Shown one piece after another: positions 11,046 through 23,699 of a DNA stretch of 64,000 nt. The notes under the pieces are model-generated. The model had not been told where the DNA came from, did not search any database, and was given only the letters and a program-made list of their open reading frames with translations. The position numbers were made by a program, and so were the translations under genes. Where the stretch lies: NCBI GenBank assembly GCA_037176705.1, contig CM073890.1, positions 101,174,591-101,238,590 of the forward strand, given 5' to 3'. Each line of letters begins with the position of its first letter. The stretch's first letter is position 1. Source of the stretch: Molossus alvarezi. Taxonomy: Eukaryota; Chordata; Mammalia; Chiroptera; Molossidae.

Positions 11046-13384
11046 GGTGTGAAAATAGCCCCCAATAATTTTTTTAAGTCAATGGCTCAGCACTGTAATA
11101 TTTCTTGAGAGAATTATTATAACTAAGACAGAACACAGAGTCATTCACGAATTTAATTGTTGTGAGGAAAATATTTAATTTTTATGAGGAAAATAGGAAA
11201 AGATAAAAGAAAAAGCACAAGAGGGGAGAAGAGAGAAGGATGATGATGAATAAGACAAAACAAACATCTTTGTAAGAGGCAAAGCTTTAAGTCTTAAGGA
11301 GCTGAGGAGTCTGTCCCATGCTTCATGTGATTTGGGCAGTAAACTCCAGCTCTGCCCTCCTGCCTAACAGGTGTTTTCAGGATAAGAAAGAGAGAAATGA
11401 ACACGATTTTTACTTGAAGAAAACAGATGGTTACTTAAGCATGTAAATTTCTGCAACTGAAGATTACAAAAGCAGAAAGAAATACAGTTTATACATAATC
11501 TTCATTTTTAGGCTTGTATCTTTGCCGATTAACTGCAAAGTCCTTGTCATTTCTTGGTGTCACTAATATATTCCATTTTAAAATGAAAATAAATATTATG
11601 GTCCCCAAAATGTTGCTTTATTTGATGTGCATGCATATATTGTCCTTTCAATAGATGCAACACTTGTTATATATTTATTTTTCAATTTTACACATCTGTC
11701 TATAGACATTTTATTTCCATATATATTAATAGAAGCACTGCTAAACTATCATTGGCATACATATTAATAATTGCAAATCTGCTATAAATCCACCATCATC
11801 CAATTGTTCTACACAAGGAAAATGCTTTTACTCCAGTTTTGTAGCTGAGCAACAGTGGTATAAAGCCGTAAACACTTATGTTATTGCAAAGGTGTTTTAA
11901 CGATTTAGCAATATTTTTTTGTTCTCTTTATTGGAGAGGAACCAAACATATTGAGGCTGTTATTCTATTATGAATCTGTCAGCCTACCTTTCTAGACATC
12001 TGTCTAATCCCTTTCTCAGGAGCATTGCTAAACTGTACTCTGTTCCAAGAGGCTTCACTGGATATAGGTCCTTGTTGGACCAAGTTCTTTTCATCTTTAA
12101 AAAATAAAAATTTAAAAAGCCATTGCACCCTCTCTCTTTAGCTATTTCTGATAAGATGAGAGTATTTTCAAGAGAGGCCTACTTAAATGAGATACAGGAC
12201 AGGTCACACTAGGAGTCTTCTCTCCTTCCTGTGTCCTGGATAGTAATGGTCATGTAAAGTCATTGAGAGGAGAGGTATATGTTTGTCTTTTGGTGGGATC
12301 AAAGAGATGAGGGGTTCTCTGCTGGAAAAGTTATGTTTGAGAGAGAATGAAAAATAAGCTAATATCAAAGTAATGCCTTTCATTCCTTTTCACAGGCTGA
12401 GAGGATGCTCTGATTTGCACAGGACAATAGCTCCGACTCTGTCCTTATTAAGCAAGACCCGTTTTGCATTTTGGTTAGACTGACATATACCAGAGTATGT
12501 GTCCAGTCACACAGCATAGAACCAAAGAAATAAAGCTGACACTGAGAGGGAAGAATACAGGAAACTATACGGATGTCATCTTACCTATGGATTTTGAAAT
12601 GTAGCAAGCACAATACAACTGCCAAGGAGCCTCAATGTTAAAACAAAACAAATGTTCTCATTTTCATCTAGGTTATTACTTGGTCTTAAAAACAAAAAAT
12701 GTTGTCAGTATTTTTTTCTTGTATTATCCTTGAATACTGAGGCATAATGTATATACCAATAAATGTATATAAATTATATACTCATAGAAAAAAATATATA
12801 TATATTTAACTTGACATATATGTTCTTAGCTTTATCTATCTATCTATCTATATACTTATCTATATAGACTTTATCTTATATACTTATATATAGTACATAT
12901 AAAGCAACCATATAAAGTATGTATATATACTTAGGTTGAATTGAAGATATAAGCGTCCAGAGATTTACATAATTATAAATATCTATGTCTCTAAATACTG
13001 ATCTAGATATTTAATATATATTTCTTTTTTTAAATAATGATTGCTATAAATCTAGGGAAGCTCTAGCAAGAATAAAAGCTAGAGGCAGTATAAGATCTCA
13101 CTTTCAATGTAAAGATTTGAGACTATATTAGCAAGAAAATATGTCAACTCTTCATTTTATTTTGAATAGCAATATCAATCATTACATGACAGTTTACATG
13201 AAAATAGTCTAGGTTAATTTCTCTCTGAAACAGAAAGCTTTTTCAATACTAGAGCACTAACTTTAAAATTTAATATGTGTACATACCCTAGTCCCTTTTA
13301 TAAGTTGCCGTATTCCATAAAAAAAAAACAAGGGAACAAATACAAAATTATTTTTATGAGAAAAGGATATTAATAGCTGATAGT
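11046..13384. other. AT-rich DNA with low-complexity tracts
   Basis: No gene or interspersed repeat is recognised. A short (ATCT)n tract lies at 12833-12853, and an alternating AT-rich region with many TATA-like words spans about 12720-13030. Confidence 0.5.
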
Positions 13385-13590
13385 TGAAAACAGCTAACGT
13401 TTATTCACTACTTAGTACGTGCTACATAGCTTTCTAAATGACTTATATTTAATAACTCATTAAATCTGCATTACATTCATGGGGTATAGCTGGTTTTATA
13501 AATGGTTGACACCGGGAAGAGAGAAGTAAAATAATTCAAGTTCAGAGTTTAATCCATGTCTTACCTCCCAGCTAAATTAATCACATGCTT
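13385..13590 (-). mobile_element. MIR SINE, antisense
   Basis: The order 'aacgtttattcactact.agtacgtgcta', 'taataactcattaaat', then a tract like 'gacaccgggaagagag' matches the reversed MIR core and tail. The copy is strongly diverged, as is usual for MIR. Confidence 0.6.
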
Positions 13591-15715
13591 TGTCACGTGT
13601 AACATACCTTTCTTTACTTTTCTTGTTACTGATCATGTTTCCATAGATTTATAGATTTAAATAAATATAAGCCTTGCTTCCTGAATTTTCAGTTACTATG
13701 ATATTAAATCATAAAAAGATAAGTTTATTTTTAATTGTAATTTTATGTTACTTCAAAATTTTGACAGATAAAGTTAGTGTGTTAATAAATATATAAAGCA
13801 GATAGAAACGAACTTGTATTTCAAATGACCTCACTACTATGGATATGGATAGCAATATTTTTTTAATCTTTAAGACAAATATATTAAAGAAAAAAACAGA
13901 TGATGGATCCCCTATCATCTAGACCTTGAAAAACTCAGAAACAATGATAATGATATACAGAAAATCTCCAACTTTTCTTTGTGTTGAGAAAAAGTTTACC
14001 CATACTAGTCTCTGACACTCTTCTATGATTTTTAAACTACTCTCAGTCAAGATCATGCTTTCAAGCAACTTTTTAAAATCTAATCATAAGCATGATGCTT
14101 ACCAATAATAACTAAAATGTCAAGACGTGTAAGATATGCGTACCTCAATATTATAACTACGAAGAAAAACCAAGATCAATCACAAGTTTGTTCTCCTCTC
14201 TAGAATCTCATTCTAGAAAAGACAGTAAGATTATCAGGCCTTAAATCTTACTCTATCTCACATGGTGCTTGAAGTTTCAATAATTTTCAGGTGATACATG
14301 GGACTAGATTGGAGACACCATTAAGTGATGTTCAAGTTTCAATTCTTAATAAAGATTCTGTTCTTCTTTGGATCTTAGAAATGGCATTTCCTTCTCACTG
14401 TTCTTTCGATGATGACTCTCAATCCTTTGAAAGACCCTCTACAAATCACACTTGTCATACTTAGCACTGAGTAGTTCTGAGCTACCAAATAAGGAAGAAA
14501 CCAAATGTTTTAGTGGCATCGACCTAGAGGATATGTCAAAATGGATATGTACAAATCACAAGATTTATTAAAGTTGTCAAATTTCTGCCCCTGAAAATTC
14601 ATAATTAGCCACATGAGACTTCAAATTTTTTTATCTCATTCCCCAATAATGCTAGTTTGTTCTCTCTCTGTCTGTGTGTGTATGTGTGTATCCCTCTCTC
14701 TCCAGAGAGAACAAAAAGAGTCGTAATTTAGGTGTGATGCAAAATTTATCTTTGCAAGGAAAGAGACTGATAACTCAACTTTGACATTGCCCCAAGTGAA
14801 GTCTATAATTTCTTCAGAAAAAGAAAATGATAAATATCTTATGAGCATAATGTATCACCAACTTTAATTTGTACTTGAAGGAGCAAAAGTGCACAGAAAA
14901 ATCAAGTATGCAATTCCACCAGAAAAAAAAAAGGGTGGGGGCAGACCAATTACTTTTTCCTATTAACCAACATTAATTTAGTCATTAATTATTTTTTTTA
15001 TTTGGCATAAAAATAATTAACTTTTTAACAATTAAGTAGTTGAGTTCCACACACAAACACATATACCCATTTTGTTCTACCGCTGTATTCTTCACCTGAT
15101 AATAACTAATAATTACTCAAGTTAAAATACAGAGACCATGCTGCATTGTTTCAGTTTTCCCTGGTGATTGTGAACTACCCAGTAGCAAAAAGGATCTCCA
15201 AAACATTAAATTTTTCTTGTCCTCACCATCCTCATCATCACTACCTTATAACAAGTTTTCATCATCTTTCACGTGGATCATGTCAGAATGTTTTTTTCTC
15301 CATTTGACCCCTTAAATAAATTTTCATAAAGACCCAAGAATGGAACATTTAAAAGGAAAACTGGCATGCCATAACTCTGATATAAATTCCTCAGTGCCAC
15401 CTTGGCACACACTGTGGTGGTTCTCAAGTGGAGAAGCTTATCTTGAGAAACTTGTAACCTACCACACTCCCTCCCCCATTATTATATGCACTATTTCTTT
15501 CAAAATCCACCTAGGTGGTTCTGCTTGAGACATCATCATTGCATTTTGCCTATCTTTCCTCACCCTGATTTATTAATGAAATTGCTTAAAGTAATAAATA
15601 GAGCTTATACTGTGATTCCTTCTACCTGAAACTCTTATTTTTACTTTCATTGCTGCTCAAATTTTCATAGTACTCACCATTAATAACTGTGGTACTGTGA
15701 TTATAATAATTACAT
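13591..15715. other. AT-rich DNA, one short CT/GT tract
   Basis: Nothing is recognised apart from a TC/TG-rich tract at 14658-14702. A minus-strand frame at 14636-14848 crosses that tract and is not credible. Confidence 0.5.
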
Positions 15716-15719
15716 ATTT

Positions 15720-16640
15720 GGTCATTTAGTGGCCAAAATATGCTTCTCACATATATTTGCTCTTGATCCACGGTTCCTGGCTCACAGCTCCCAAAGCTCC
15801 TGGAATTCCCTGAGCAATAAAAACAATGAAATAACCTTTGTTATGTTTGGTCTCTTGTCCTCAGTTTCTGAAATTTCTTTAGAGCCATAAAGATGACGTG
15901 TCTTGTTCTTAATAATAAGACCCTTTCCACCACAACTAGATTTATGATAATGAGGTGACTTTTGGAAAGCACTTAAGGATGATGAGTGGTTGCCAGGAGA
16001 ACTAACCAAGAATAGAGGTGTGGACCTTTTAGTCCCCTTCTTCCCTTATATTTTTGGGGAAGGGACAAGGGCTGGAAGTTAAATCAATTATCAATGGCCA
16101 ATGATTTAATCAACCATGCCTATGTAATAAAACCTCCACAAAACACCCCAAAAAGGAGATCTGTAGGGCTTCCAATTTAGTGAACATGAACACTTCCACA
16201 TGCCACCATGGCGGACCCCAAACTCCATGAGGACAGAAGCTCCTCTTTGTGAGACCTCACCCTATACATATCTTCCATCTGGCTCTTCCTGAGTTAGATC
16301 CTTTTATAATAAACTGTTAACCTTGTAAGTAAAAAGCTTTACTTACCTTGTAAGTAAAATGTGAGCCATTTTAGAATATTAATCAAACCCAAGGTGAGCG
16401 TCTTGGGAACCTCCAATCTGCAGCCAGTTGATCAGAAGCACAGGTGACAACTAGGGCTTGTGATTGCAACCTGAAGCAGGGGCAACTTGTAAGACTGAAC
16501 TCTTAACTGGTGAAATCTGATACTATGTCCAGATAAATAGTATCAGAACTGATTTGAATTCAGGACACCCAGCTGGTATTGGAGAATGGTTGGTGGTTTG
16601 TAAACACCACCCCACCATCACATACCTCCCACCCACCCAC
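15720..16640 (+). mobile_element. Solo-LTR-like ERV element
   Basis: Phrases run in the order of a known mammalian LTR: 'gagccataaagatgacgtgtc' region (15880), 'ggttgccaggagaacta' (15988), 'aatggccaatgatttaatc' (16093), 'tcttccatctggctcttcct' (16271), the polyadenylation signal 'tataataaactg' (16305), then 'cacaggtgacaac' and 'ggacacccagctggtattgg' (16563). A short AAGTAAA-containing segment is duplicated at about 16324-16360. I am confident of the LTR class but not of the family name. No internal region or second LTR is visible. Confidence 0.6.
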
Positions 16641-16668
16641 ACACACATGCACACATACGCACACACTT
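16618..16668. repeat. CA-rich microsatellite
   Basis: Interrupted CA and CACC units at the right edge of the LTR-like element. Confidence 0.8.
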
Positions 16669-16761
16669 TGTAACTGATGATCACATTAATAGCCAACTGT
16701 TTCTAGATCCCTCTGCAAACCATGTCAATCTACACTTTTATGCAAACGTTTTTGCCTAGAA

Positions 16762-16960
16762 CAGGGGTGAGCGCCTTGCCTGTTTTTGTAGTTTTATTGG
16801 AAGACAACCATACCCATTCCCTATGTGCTGTGCATCTCTGCTGTTACACTAAAATAATATAATTGAGTAGCTGTAATAGACACTGCAGAGCCGTCAAAGC
16901 CTAAGATATTTACTATGTGGACCTTTCTTTACAGAAAATATTAGAGGACTCCCGGCCCAA
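16762..16960 (-). mobile_element. Ancient hAT-type DNA transposon remnant
   Basis: In reverse orientation it follows a common non-autonomous hAT (Charlie-type) element: 'caggggt' start, 'gcctgtttttgtagttttattggaa' region, then 'aagcctaagatatttactatgtgg' region and 'ctttacagaaaa'. Terminal inverted repeats are eroded and no 8-bp duplication is clear. Confidence 0.6.
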
Positions 16961-17490
16961 AATATTCCTTTATTTGTTCAGTTGTCCAATTCCTTCCTAT
17001 GTTGATGATTCAGATGTGCATTAGTTCTGCAAGAAATGGGCATGCTGGATGCTGAAATTGCATTATCACCGCTTGTCTGAGCAAGTCGTTTTTCTGAACA
17101 ACCAGACTCCTTAATCATGTGGGTACTATTAAAGTTTCTTGTAGATTTTTGCCTGTCTCCTTTATTCTGCTCTATAAATACAGAGAGTATCCCTCTTGAC
17201 TTCTGTATCATCAAGTGCATGGAACACAGAAAGCAGAATTATGGGTTAGAGATCTGAAAAGTTTAATATATGCAAGGAGCTACTGGGAAGTGGGGATTCC
17301 AAAATGATGAAGATGCTTTGCAGTCAAAGAGATGACAAAATAATAAAAAATAAATTTTGATGATTCATTAGAATGCAACATGATGATGATGCTAGTTGTG
17401 ATGATAAGAAAAAAGAAATGGTGCTCATAAAAAGAGAAAGGAACAGTTAGAAGAAATTGTGTCAGGAAAGTTTGTACTATTAGAAGAGAA
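16961..17490. other. Unassigned DNA
   Basis: Two minus-strand frames of about 80 codons (16978-17220 and 17280-17519) lack any motif and are likely fortuitous. No repeat is recognised. Confidence 0.45.
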
Positions 17491-17494
17491 AAAA

Positions 17495-17640
17495 GGTTTG
17501 GGCACCAACCATGTGCCAAATGACTCTAGCTAAGATAAAATTCATGCTGTAATTCTCTTACATAACAAAAACTCTAAGGAAATAATATGGCTATGTCACA
17601 AATTCCGGAAATAGGTGAGTATTGAGTTCTATCACTTTCT
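17495..17640 (-). mobile_element. MIR-like fragment, antisense
   Basis: 'aaccatgtgccaaatgactctagctaag' region followed by 'attctcttacataaca' resembles the reversed MIR tail ('tatgtgccaggcactgtgctaag', 'atcctcacaacaa'). It is diverged and short. Confidence 0.4.
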
Positions 17641-17738
17641 GAAGTTCAGGCTCTTTCCACCAAATAAAGACAACCTCTCCCCTCTCAACTTCTAGTATTC
17701 AGCTTTCTGCCCCTCACATATTTTCATGACAGCTTTTT

Positions 17739-17925
17739 TTTAAATGTTTTTATTATTATTGTTGAATTTAGAGAGAGAGGGAGAGAAAGATAGAAACATC
17801 GATGAGAGAGAACATCGATTGGCCACTTCCTGCTTGCCCCTCACCGGGGATTGGGCCCACAACCTGGGCATGTGAACTCTTGGTGCGTGGGTCAATGCTC
17901 AACCACTGAGCCACACCAGCCGGGC
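17739..17925 (-). mobile_element. VES-related tRNA SINE (type B)
   Basis: The target-site duplication ttcatgacagcttttt is perfect at 17723-17738 and 17926-17941. Read on minus: tRNA-like head 'gcccggctggtgtggctcag', box-B region, the type-B phrase matching 'cccaggttgtgggccc', a short 'catcgatgttctc' middle and an A/T-rich tail. It lacks the tcctc/gagga hairpin of type A, so it is a different subfamily. Confidence 0.88.
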
Positions 17926-17944
17926 TTCATGACAGCTTTTTAAG

Positions 17945-18178
17945 TACTGTTAATTTTTCTCTAACTCAATTATTCTTCTCCTGCATTCAGAGAAAACTAT
18001 TAAACACAATAAATATTCTCCCATAATTTATTGAGTTAATTTAGCACTTACAAATACAACTTACCTTACTGACAAGATTATATTTTCCTTGAAGACAGAG
18101 ATTATATCTTACTTTTCTATCTCTATAATATCTACCCCAGTACTAATAATATAGTGGGTTAACAATAAATCAATAATA
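17945..18178 (+). mobile_element. L2 LINE 3' end
   Basis: 'attatattttccttgaagacagagattatatctt' region, 'atctaccccagtactaa' and 'aacaataaatcaataat' follow the L2 3' end in order ('...ccatgagggcaggga...', 'tatccccagcgcctag', 'caataaatatttgttgaat'). Confidence 0.5.
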
Positions 18179-18230
18179 GATAAAACGATTTTTATTCCTT
18201 ACTGTATATCTGCCTTTATATGTATACATC

Positions 18231-18245
18231 TTTCTCCCTCTCCCT

Positions 18246-18300
<55 letters not shown>

Positions 18301-18320
18301 CTCTCTCTCTGTCTCTCTCT
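18231..18320. repeat. (CCCTCT)n/(TC)n microsatellite
   Basis: Several CCCTCT units followed by about 25 TC repeats, with small interruptions near the right end. Confidence 0.95.
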
Positions 18321-18379
18321 TGCATATTAGGTATAGTCAGTACAACAGAATTTCCTATATTTTCCACTTTTCCCACCTT

Positions 18380-19439
18380 TTTCTACTAATTATCAAAGAG
18401 AGCAGGGTGGGTCTAGACACTGAGTTACACTGTTTATAGTGATCTATCTTTTCTTGACAACATATTCTTTCCATTATAGAAGATAAACAAACAAAAATAA
18501 AAACAGCGAATTGCCACTGCATGATTTGTTCCCTAATCCAATTTTCTTGAACTATAATCAACACCTTCTTCAAGAAGACAACCTCACCATTAGAAGCACA
18601 ACAGTTTTTGTGTAAGTCCCATTAATTAAGGCATTCAAAATAAACTTCGATATGTGAGCAAAGAAAGAAAAAGAAGGAAGGCTGAAACAAAGGCACATAC
18701 TATGTGTAATCTACATGTTTGTCATCTTTTAGTTCAGGAGCTGACTTATGCTGGAAGATTTTCTTCCACAGAAACAGGGAAGCAAAGTGGGAGAAGCTGC
18801 CCCAAAACACAAACAAAGCCTTTCTCTCCTGTTCCAGCCACCTTCCTAGTAATCACGCAAACTTTAGAAAAATAGTTCATCAACTGGGTTTTAAAACTAG
18901 TACATTTTATAGTACTTGTTTCATTTAGTTTAGCTGAAGTACTGTAAGATCTTGAAAGATCCTTTCCCGGGTGTATAGTAATACCATTTTGTTTCAACAC
19001 CGGCCAGTGTTAACACTTTATAAGGCTTACGTACAATTTGTGACATGATTTATTTCAAGTTAGCTGGAGAGCGACCATCCTCCTTTGCCAATTCCAGTTC
19101 ACGTACTAGATGCAGAGTTCCTCATGTAACACACCTGCATACATTTGAAGAATTGAGAGTCATGAAAACGGTATTTCAATAGCAGTTCTGTTCAGTGGAC
19201 AGACAAAATTCAGCATGCAACACTACACCGTGAACCAGGTTAATGCCTTGTGCAAACTATTTTTCCCCAAGGCAGATTTTGTTCTTGTAATTGATGATTT
19301 TCTGTAAATACATAATCCCGTTACACATGTTTTTCTGTCAGGTGGATATCAAAATATTGCTAGCATATGTCTATAGCATGAAAAGAAAAAATCTATAGCT
19401 ACAGCAAAAATAATCTACAAGGCACATAAATAAACACAC
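18380..19439. other. Repeat-poor DNA
   Basis: I recognise no interspersed repeat over about 1 kb, which is unusual in this window. Short frames at 18654-18875 (+) and 18746-19000 (-) overlap each other on opposite strands, so at most one could be real. Neither has a motif. Confidence 0.5.
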
Positions 19440-19745
19440 CTCACCAGCTGAAAAGGAGGTAGTGACTCAACAATTCTCTTTAAATAATGAGCAGCTGATG
19501 TAACATTATTTTGCTGAAGAAATAAATGCTTGTTGATTTTCAAATTTCCCTTCTCCATTCCCTAATATAAAGGTCAGGATAATTCTGATGAAACAGAAAA
19601 TTGTTATTTACCTGAGTCACACAGCAGATTTTTATTTTGCTTCCTTTCATTTCAGCCAGGGAAATCTGACCTATTTTTGTGTAAACATAACAACAACAGT
19701 CTGACCCCTGCTATAAAGTTATGAGTCATTATGACTGGGAGAAAT
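19440..19745. promoter_or_regulatory. Candidate regulatory element, AP-1 site cluster
   Basis: Three AP-1 consensus sites TGASTCA lie at 19453-19459, 19613-19619 and 19722-19728. Between or beside them are an E-box CAGCTG (19492-19497), TGATGTAA (19496-19503), AGGTCA (19571-19576) and a forkhead word GTAAACA (19681-19687). No repeat is recognised here. One TGASTCA is expected about every 8 kb at even base composition, so three in 276 bp stands out. Function is inferred from motif density only. Confidence 0.35.
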
Positions 19746-19881
19746 TTGGCCTAGTCTGTTTTTCTTTTTCTTTTTTTTTTAAATTTGAATGCTTTATAGA
19801 ACTAGAAAATATGAAACAAGCTAAAAAAGTCTGTCTGTTGAAAATTGGATCTTGAACCCAAACCAGGATTCCACCATATCA

Positions 19882-19947
19882 TTCTCTCTCTGTCTCTCTC
19901 TCTCTCTCACTTTCTCTTTCTTTCTTTCTCTTCTCTCTCTCTGTCTT
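19882..19947. repeat. (TC)n-rich microsatellite
   Basis: An interrupted TC/TTTC tract, preceded by a T-rich run at 19758-19780. Confidence 0.85.
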
Positions 19948-20007
19948 AGATTTTTATCCCCACAAATAATCAAAGCAAAATACTGGAATTCCCTAGAGAC
20001 CTCATTT

Positions 20008-20275
20008 TTTTGTTTTTAAAATTTGATTTTATTTTTTATTGAATTTATTGGAGTGACATTAGTTAAGAAAATTATACATGCTTTAAGTATACAATTCTAC
20101 AGTACATCACCTGTATATTGTATTGTGTGTTTACCACCCCAAGCCAGCTTCCCCTCTATCACCATGTATCCCCCTTTACCACCTTTTACCTCCACCACTG
20201 CCCTCCCTTCCTCTGGTAATCACCATACTGCTGTCTGTGTCCATGAATCTTTCTTCTTTTTTCTATGCTAATTGT
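20008..20275 (-). mobile_element. L1 3' UTR fragment, intermediate age
   Basis: 'ttattgaatttattggagtgacatt' region, 'tacaattctacagtacatcacctgtat' region, 'accatgtatccccctttacc' and 'ctctggtaatcaccatactg' follow the reversed 3' UTR of L1MA-type elements. It lacks ORF2 and differs from the 3' UTR of the young L1s in this window. Short plus-strand frames here are fortuitous. Confidence 0.7.
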
Positions 20276-20279
20276 TTCT

Positions 20280-21575
20280 TAGTCCAGAAAATAACATACA
20301 TTGGAACAAGACATTTTAAGGAAACCCTGGGATAGCAAACAAATGTAGAATAACTTGCCCGACAAAGATTTGTAAATTTTCTATTTTGTTCCGTTGAGAT
20401 AAAGGTGTTGAAGTGGTGCAACTGGCCCATACATTTAAGTTCACACGTATACAAAATTGCAATCTAAATATTGTAATATGTTGCAATTCCTATTTTTACA
20501 ATTTGTTTTTAATATACAGCTTTCATCAATTTTCAAAAGAAAAGTCAATATTATGTAAGAAAATATAACATGATAGTTTCCCAGAAACTGATGGGAGCAT
20601 CTGTGTCTTCAGCTTCGTAGCTACCAGAGAGATGACAAAAGGAAAGTCTGTCAGGCTTTCTGCCACTCTTAGACTCAGTTTGTTGAATCAATTATTTAAA
20701 TTTTCATAAATATTTTTGGAAAAGTTTCAGAAAATCAGAGTTCAACATCAAATCTCTTTATTGTACAAATCTTTTCATTATATATACATAACCTAATTCA
20801 AGGGTTTAAATTTTTTGTGGAATCTGGTTTAACGCATTTTGTACCATAATTTTTACGTGTTAAAATGGTATTAAAATTTTTAAATTATATTTGTATACTG
20901 TGAGGTAGTATGAGAAGGTGGTAAACACATTTTCCTCATTCAAATAACTAATAAAGTTATGGGTAGTCTTATTAACTGTAGAATTGAGTAGATATGACAT
21001 ACTGATAAGTATATACATAATTGCTATAAAAGTATCATGTACTTGTCTATATAGCTTCTTAGACTAGTGATGCATAAAAACTATAAAATAAACACTTAAA
21101 AGTATAGAGAGATATAGCATGGACAGAGTATGTTTTGGATTGGAAGTACTAACACGCGAAAGTCAATAGTAATCTTATTAGAGAATAATTTATCTTTGCT
21201 TATTTCTTATGTCAGACTCGGGATAAAAAAAAAATCATCCAGACAAATTCTTTACCCAAAGAAATTCAGTCTTATTTTCATGTGGTTTATTTTCCTGCCC
21301 TTCCCTTTCAAACATATTTCCCCTACCAATCAACACTTTCATTCCCTTTTCTGGCAACACACACACACACTCAGCAGGTGACATTAGAGGATGACTTTAG
21401 AGCAATGCTGAGTATCAAGCCAAAGTCAATAGTTCCACAGTAGTCCCTTAAATTCCAAGTGACTAAATTAATTAGTTTTTATAAAAATGAGGAAATGCTT
21501 AAGTGACAATGAGTTTTCTCCAATTCATTGTTAAAATATGTATGTGTTTCAGGAACAAATTATTTTCTGCATAAA
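20280..21575. other. AT-rich DNA, nothing recognised
   Basis: No repeat or gene is recognised. A short (CA)n run lies at 21357-21371. Confidence 0.5.
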
Positions 21576-21579
21576 CAGT

Positions 21580-22015
21580 TATAAGCTACCTTATGTGTAT
21601 CACCCACTCTGTTATAAATGAAGAAATAAAAGGAACTGATAGTCTTAAGTAGAGACAACTAAGCAAGCAAGTAAAATACAAACTAAAAAAGGTTAGGAAA
21701 CAGTATAAGAATAATATTAAAGACAGAAAGGACAGTAAGCCAACGCTTTTTGCCATGTTGCAAGAAAGCTCCTGTGAGATCACAACTGAACTGATTATTT
21801 ACGGTTGAGTAGGATGTGTCCGGGTAGTACCTCGAATAGGATTTGTATGACAAGAAAACACTTCTGCCAGAGAAAATATCATATCACAATGCATGGAAGA
21901 AAGAGAAAAAATACTAATTTTGGAAATTTGAAGAACAAGGGTCAGATCCGGAAGAGACTTGTGTGTTGACAGTAAGGTATTTAAATTTTAGATTGCCAGG
22001 AAGTACTGAAATAAA
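21580..22015 (-). mobile_element. L2-like LINE fragment, antisense
   Basis: 'caagggtcagatccggaagag' region, then 'gacagtaaggtatttaaattttaga' region, resembles reversed L2-like sequence ('gccagatc.tgtagggccttg', 'ggtaaggactttggatttta'). It is strongly diverged. Confidence 0.4.
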
Positions 22016-22349
22016 TAAATTAGAAAAATGGCATCCTTAATTTTAGTTTTATATTTTCAATTTTAAGTGCTTGAATGAACATTTTTAATTTCAAATTTAT
22101 AATTTGATTCCCTATACTTTGTAGGAACAACATTTAGGGTCAAATAATAATAGTCCTCTTCCTAAGTGTTGTCATAATGTTCTGAATCTGATTTGTCTTA
22201 TAATTTACCGTATGAATTGTGATTTCCTGCTTATGGTCCTATAACCCCCCTGCTTCAAATATAAAGACTACATCTGATTCACCTGAGAGGCCCCTATCAT
22301 TTTAAATAGAATAATATTTTAATAATTATTCGGTGAATAAATGAATGAA

Positions 22350-22740
22350 TGATTCAGTCTTCCTCTCTGCTGCTCCTGGGAAATACTTGCTCCTTACCCA
22401 TTATCTTGTATCTCAGTAAATGTCACTACAATCCATCCAATTACTAAGGACATTTACCTGGAAATTTTCCTTACTGGGCTCTCACACAATCCACATTAAT
22501 CCATTAGAAAATCCTCTTTGTTCTTCCTTTAAATTATATCATGAATTTGACAATTTTTCCCCTGCCCAACCATTATCTAAACTATTGCAATATCCTGCTG
22601 ACTTATTTCTCCAGTTTCTGCTTGCCAGTTTGCATAGAGCAGCAAGAGTTCTCCTTTAACAAAGACGTAAATCAGATCCTTTCACTATTATGCCTAGGAT
22701 ATAGGAAGCTAGAAAGACCATCACTCCCACTTAAACAATA
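22350..22740 (+). mobile_element. L2-like LINE fragment, sense
   Basis: 'actattgcaatatcctgctgac' region (22579), 'gcagcaagagttctcctttaac' region (22639) and 'acgtaaatcagatcctttcact' region (22665) keep the order and wording of the L2-like consensus around 'gactactgcaatagcctcc' and 'cgtaaatcagatcatgtcac'. Confidence 0.5.
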
Positions 22741-22854
22741 GAAAGGCAGATAAATTACAAAATTAAAGCATTTTCTTGAATCTATAATTCAGTTTCTACT
22801 GTTCTACATGGAAAGCTGAAGATTCAAGAACAAAACATGAAATTCACAAGAAAT

Positions 22855-23690
22855 AAAAAAGTATTACCTATAGACAAAGCAATCAATACAACCAGACTCA
22901 AAGATGAACCCCTATGTAGAAATTCACAGAGAGGTTATTTATAATAACTAAGATTAATATGGCAAACTAGTAGAACATGATAAATAGATGTATAAATTTC
23001 AGGAAATATAAATGTTATAAGAAAAGGTAAAATGGCAGGGGGAGAACACATCACTTGACCTAATTAACATTTACACAACACTCATCCCAACTACATCAGA
23101 ATGTGCATTCATTCTTTTTATGTACACAGGTTATTTTCAACAAGATAGATGTGCTATTGGCAAAAAAAAAAAAAAAAGAATCAGCCTCAGCAATGTCAAA
23201 ATAATTAAAATCACACCAAGTAATGCTCTAAGTACAACAAAATTAAACTAGCAATCAAAAACAGATTCAGAAATCTGGAAAATCCTGAAAGATTTAGTAA
23301 TTGAACCACTTATTCTTAAATGACACTGGGTCTGAAAGGAAGTGACAAAATACATTAAAAATTATTTATTTTCAATCAATGAGAATGAAAACAACATATC
23401 AAATTTATGGGACAAAAGCCACTGACTGGAAGAAAATATTTACAAAAACATCTCATCATGTGTCCATATCCAAAATATAGAAAATGTTCTCAAAACTCAA
23501 TACTAGTACACAAAAAATCCAATTTAAAATGGGGAACATATTTGAACAGATGATTAATGAAAGAAGATATATAAATGGCAAATGAGTTCATGAAAGGAAA
23601 TTCAACATCAGACTGTGAGAATTACAATGAGATACCAGTATACATACAAGTACACAAAGAATTTTGTCCTATAGTTTCTTCTAGAAATTA
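22855..23690 (+). mobile_element. Old L1M ORF2 remnant, sense, internally deleted
   Basis: Two parts of ORF2 can be seen. At 23060-23350, 'gacctaattaacatttacacaacac' region, 'aaattaaactagcaatcaaaaacag' region and 'atgacactgggt' match the end of the endonuclease region. At 23395-23690, 'gactggaagaaaatatttac', 'aatttaaaatgggg', 'atatataaatggcaaatgag' and 'attacaatgagatacca' match a much later part of ORF2. The roughly 2 kb between them in an intact L1 is absent. All frames are broken. Confidence 0.65.
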
Positions 23691-23699
23691 AAAAATTTT

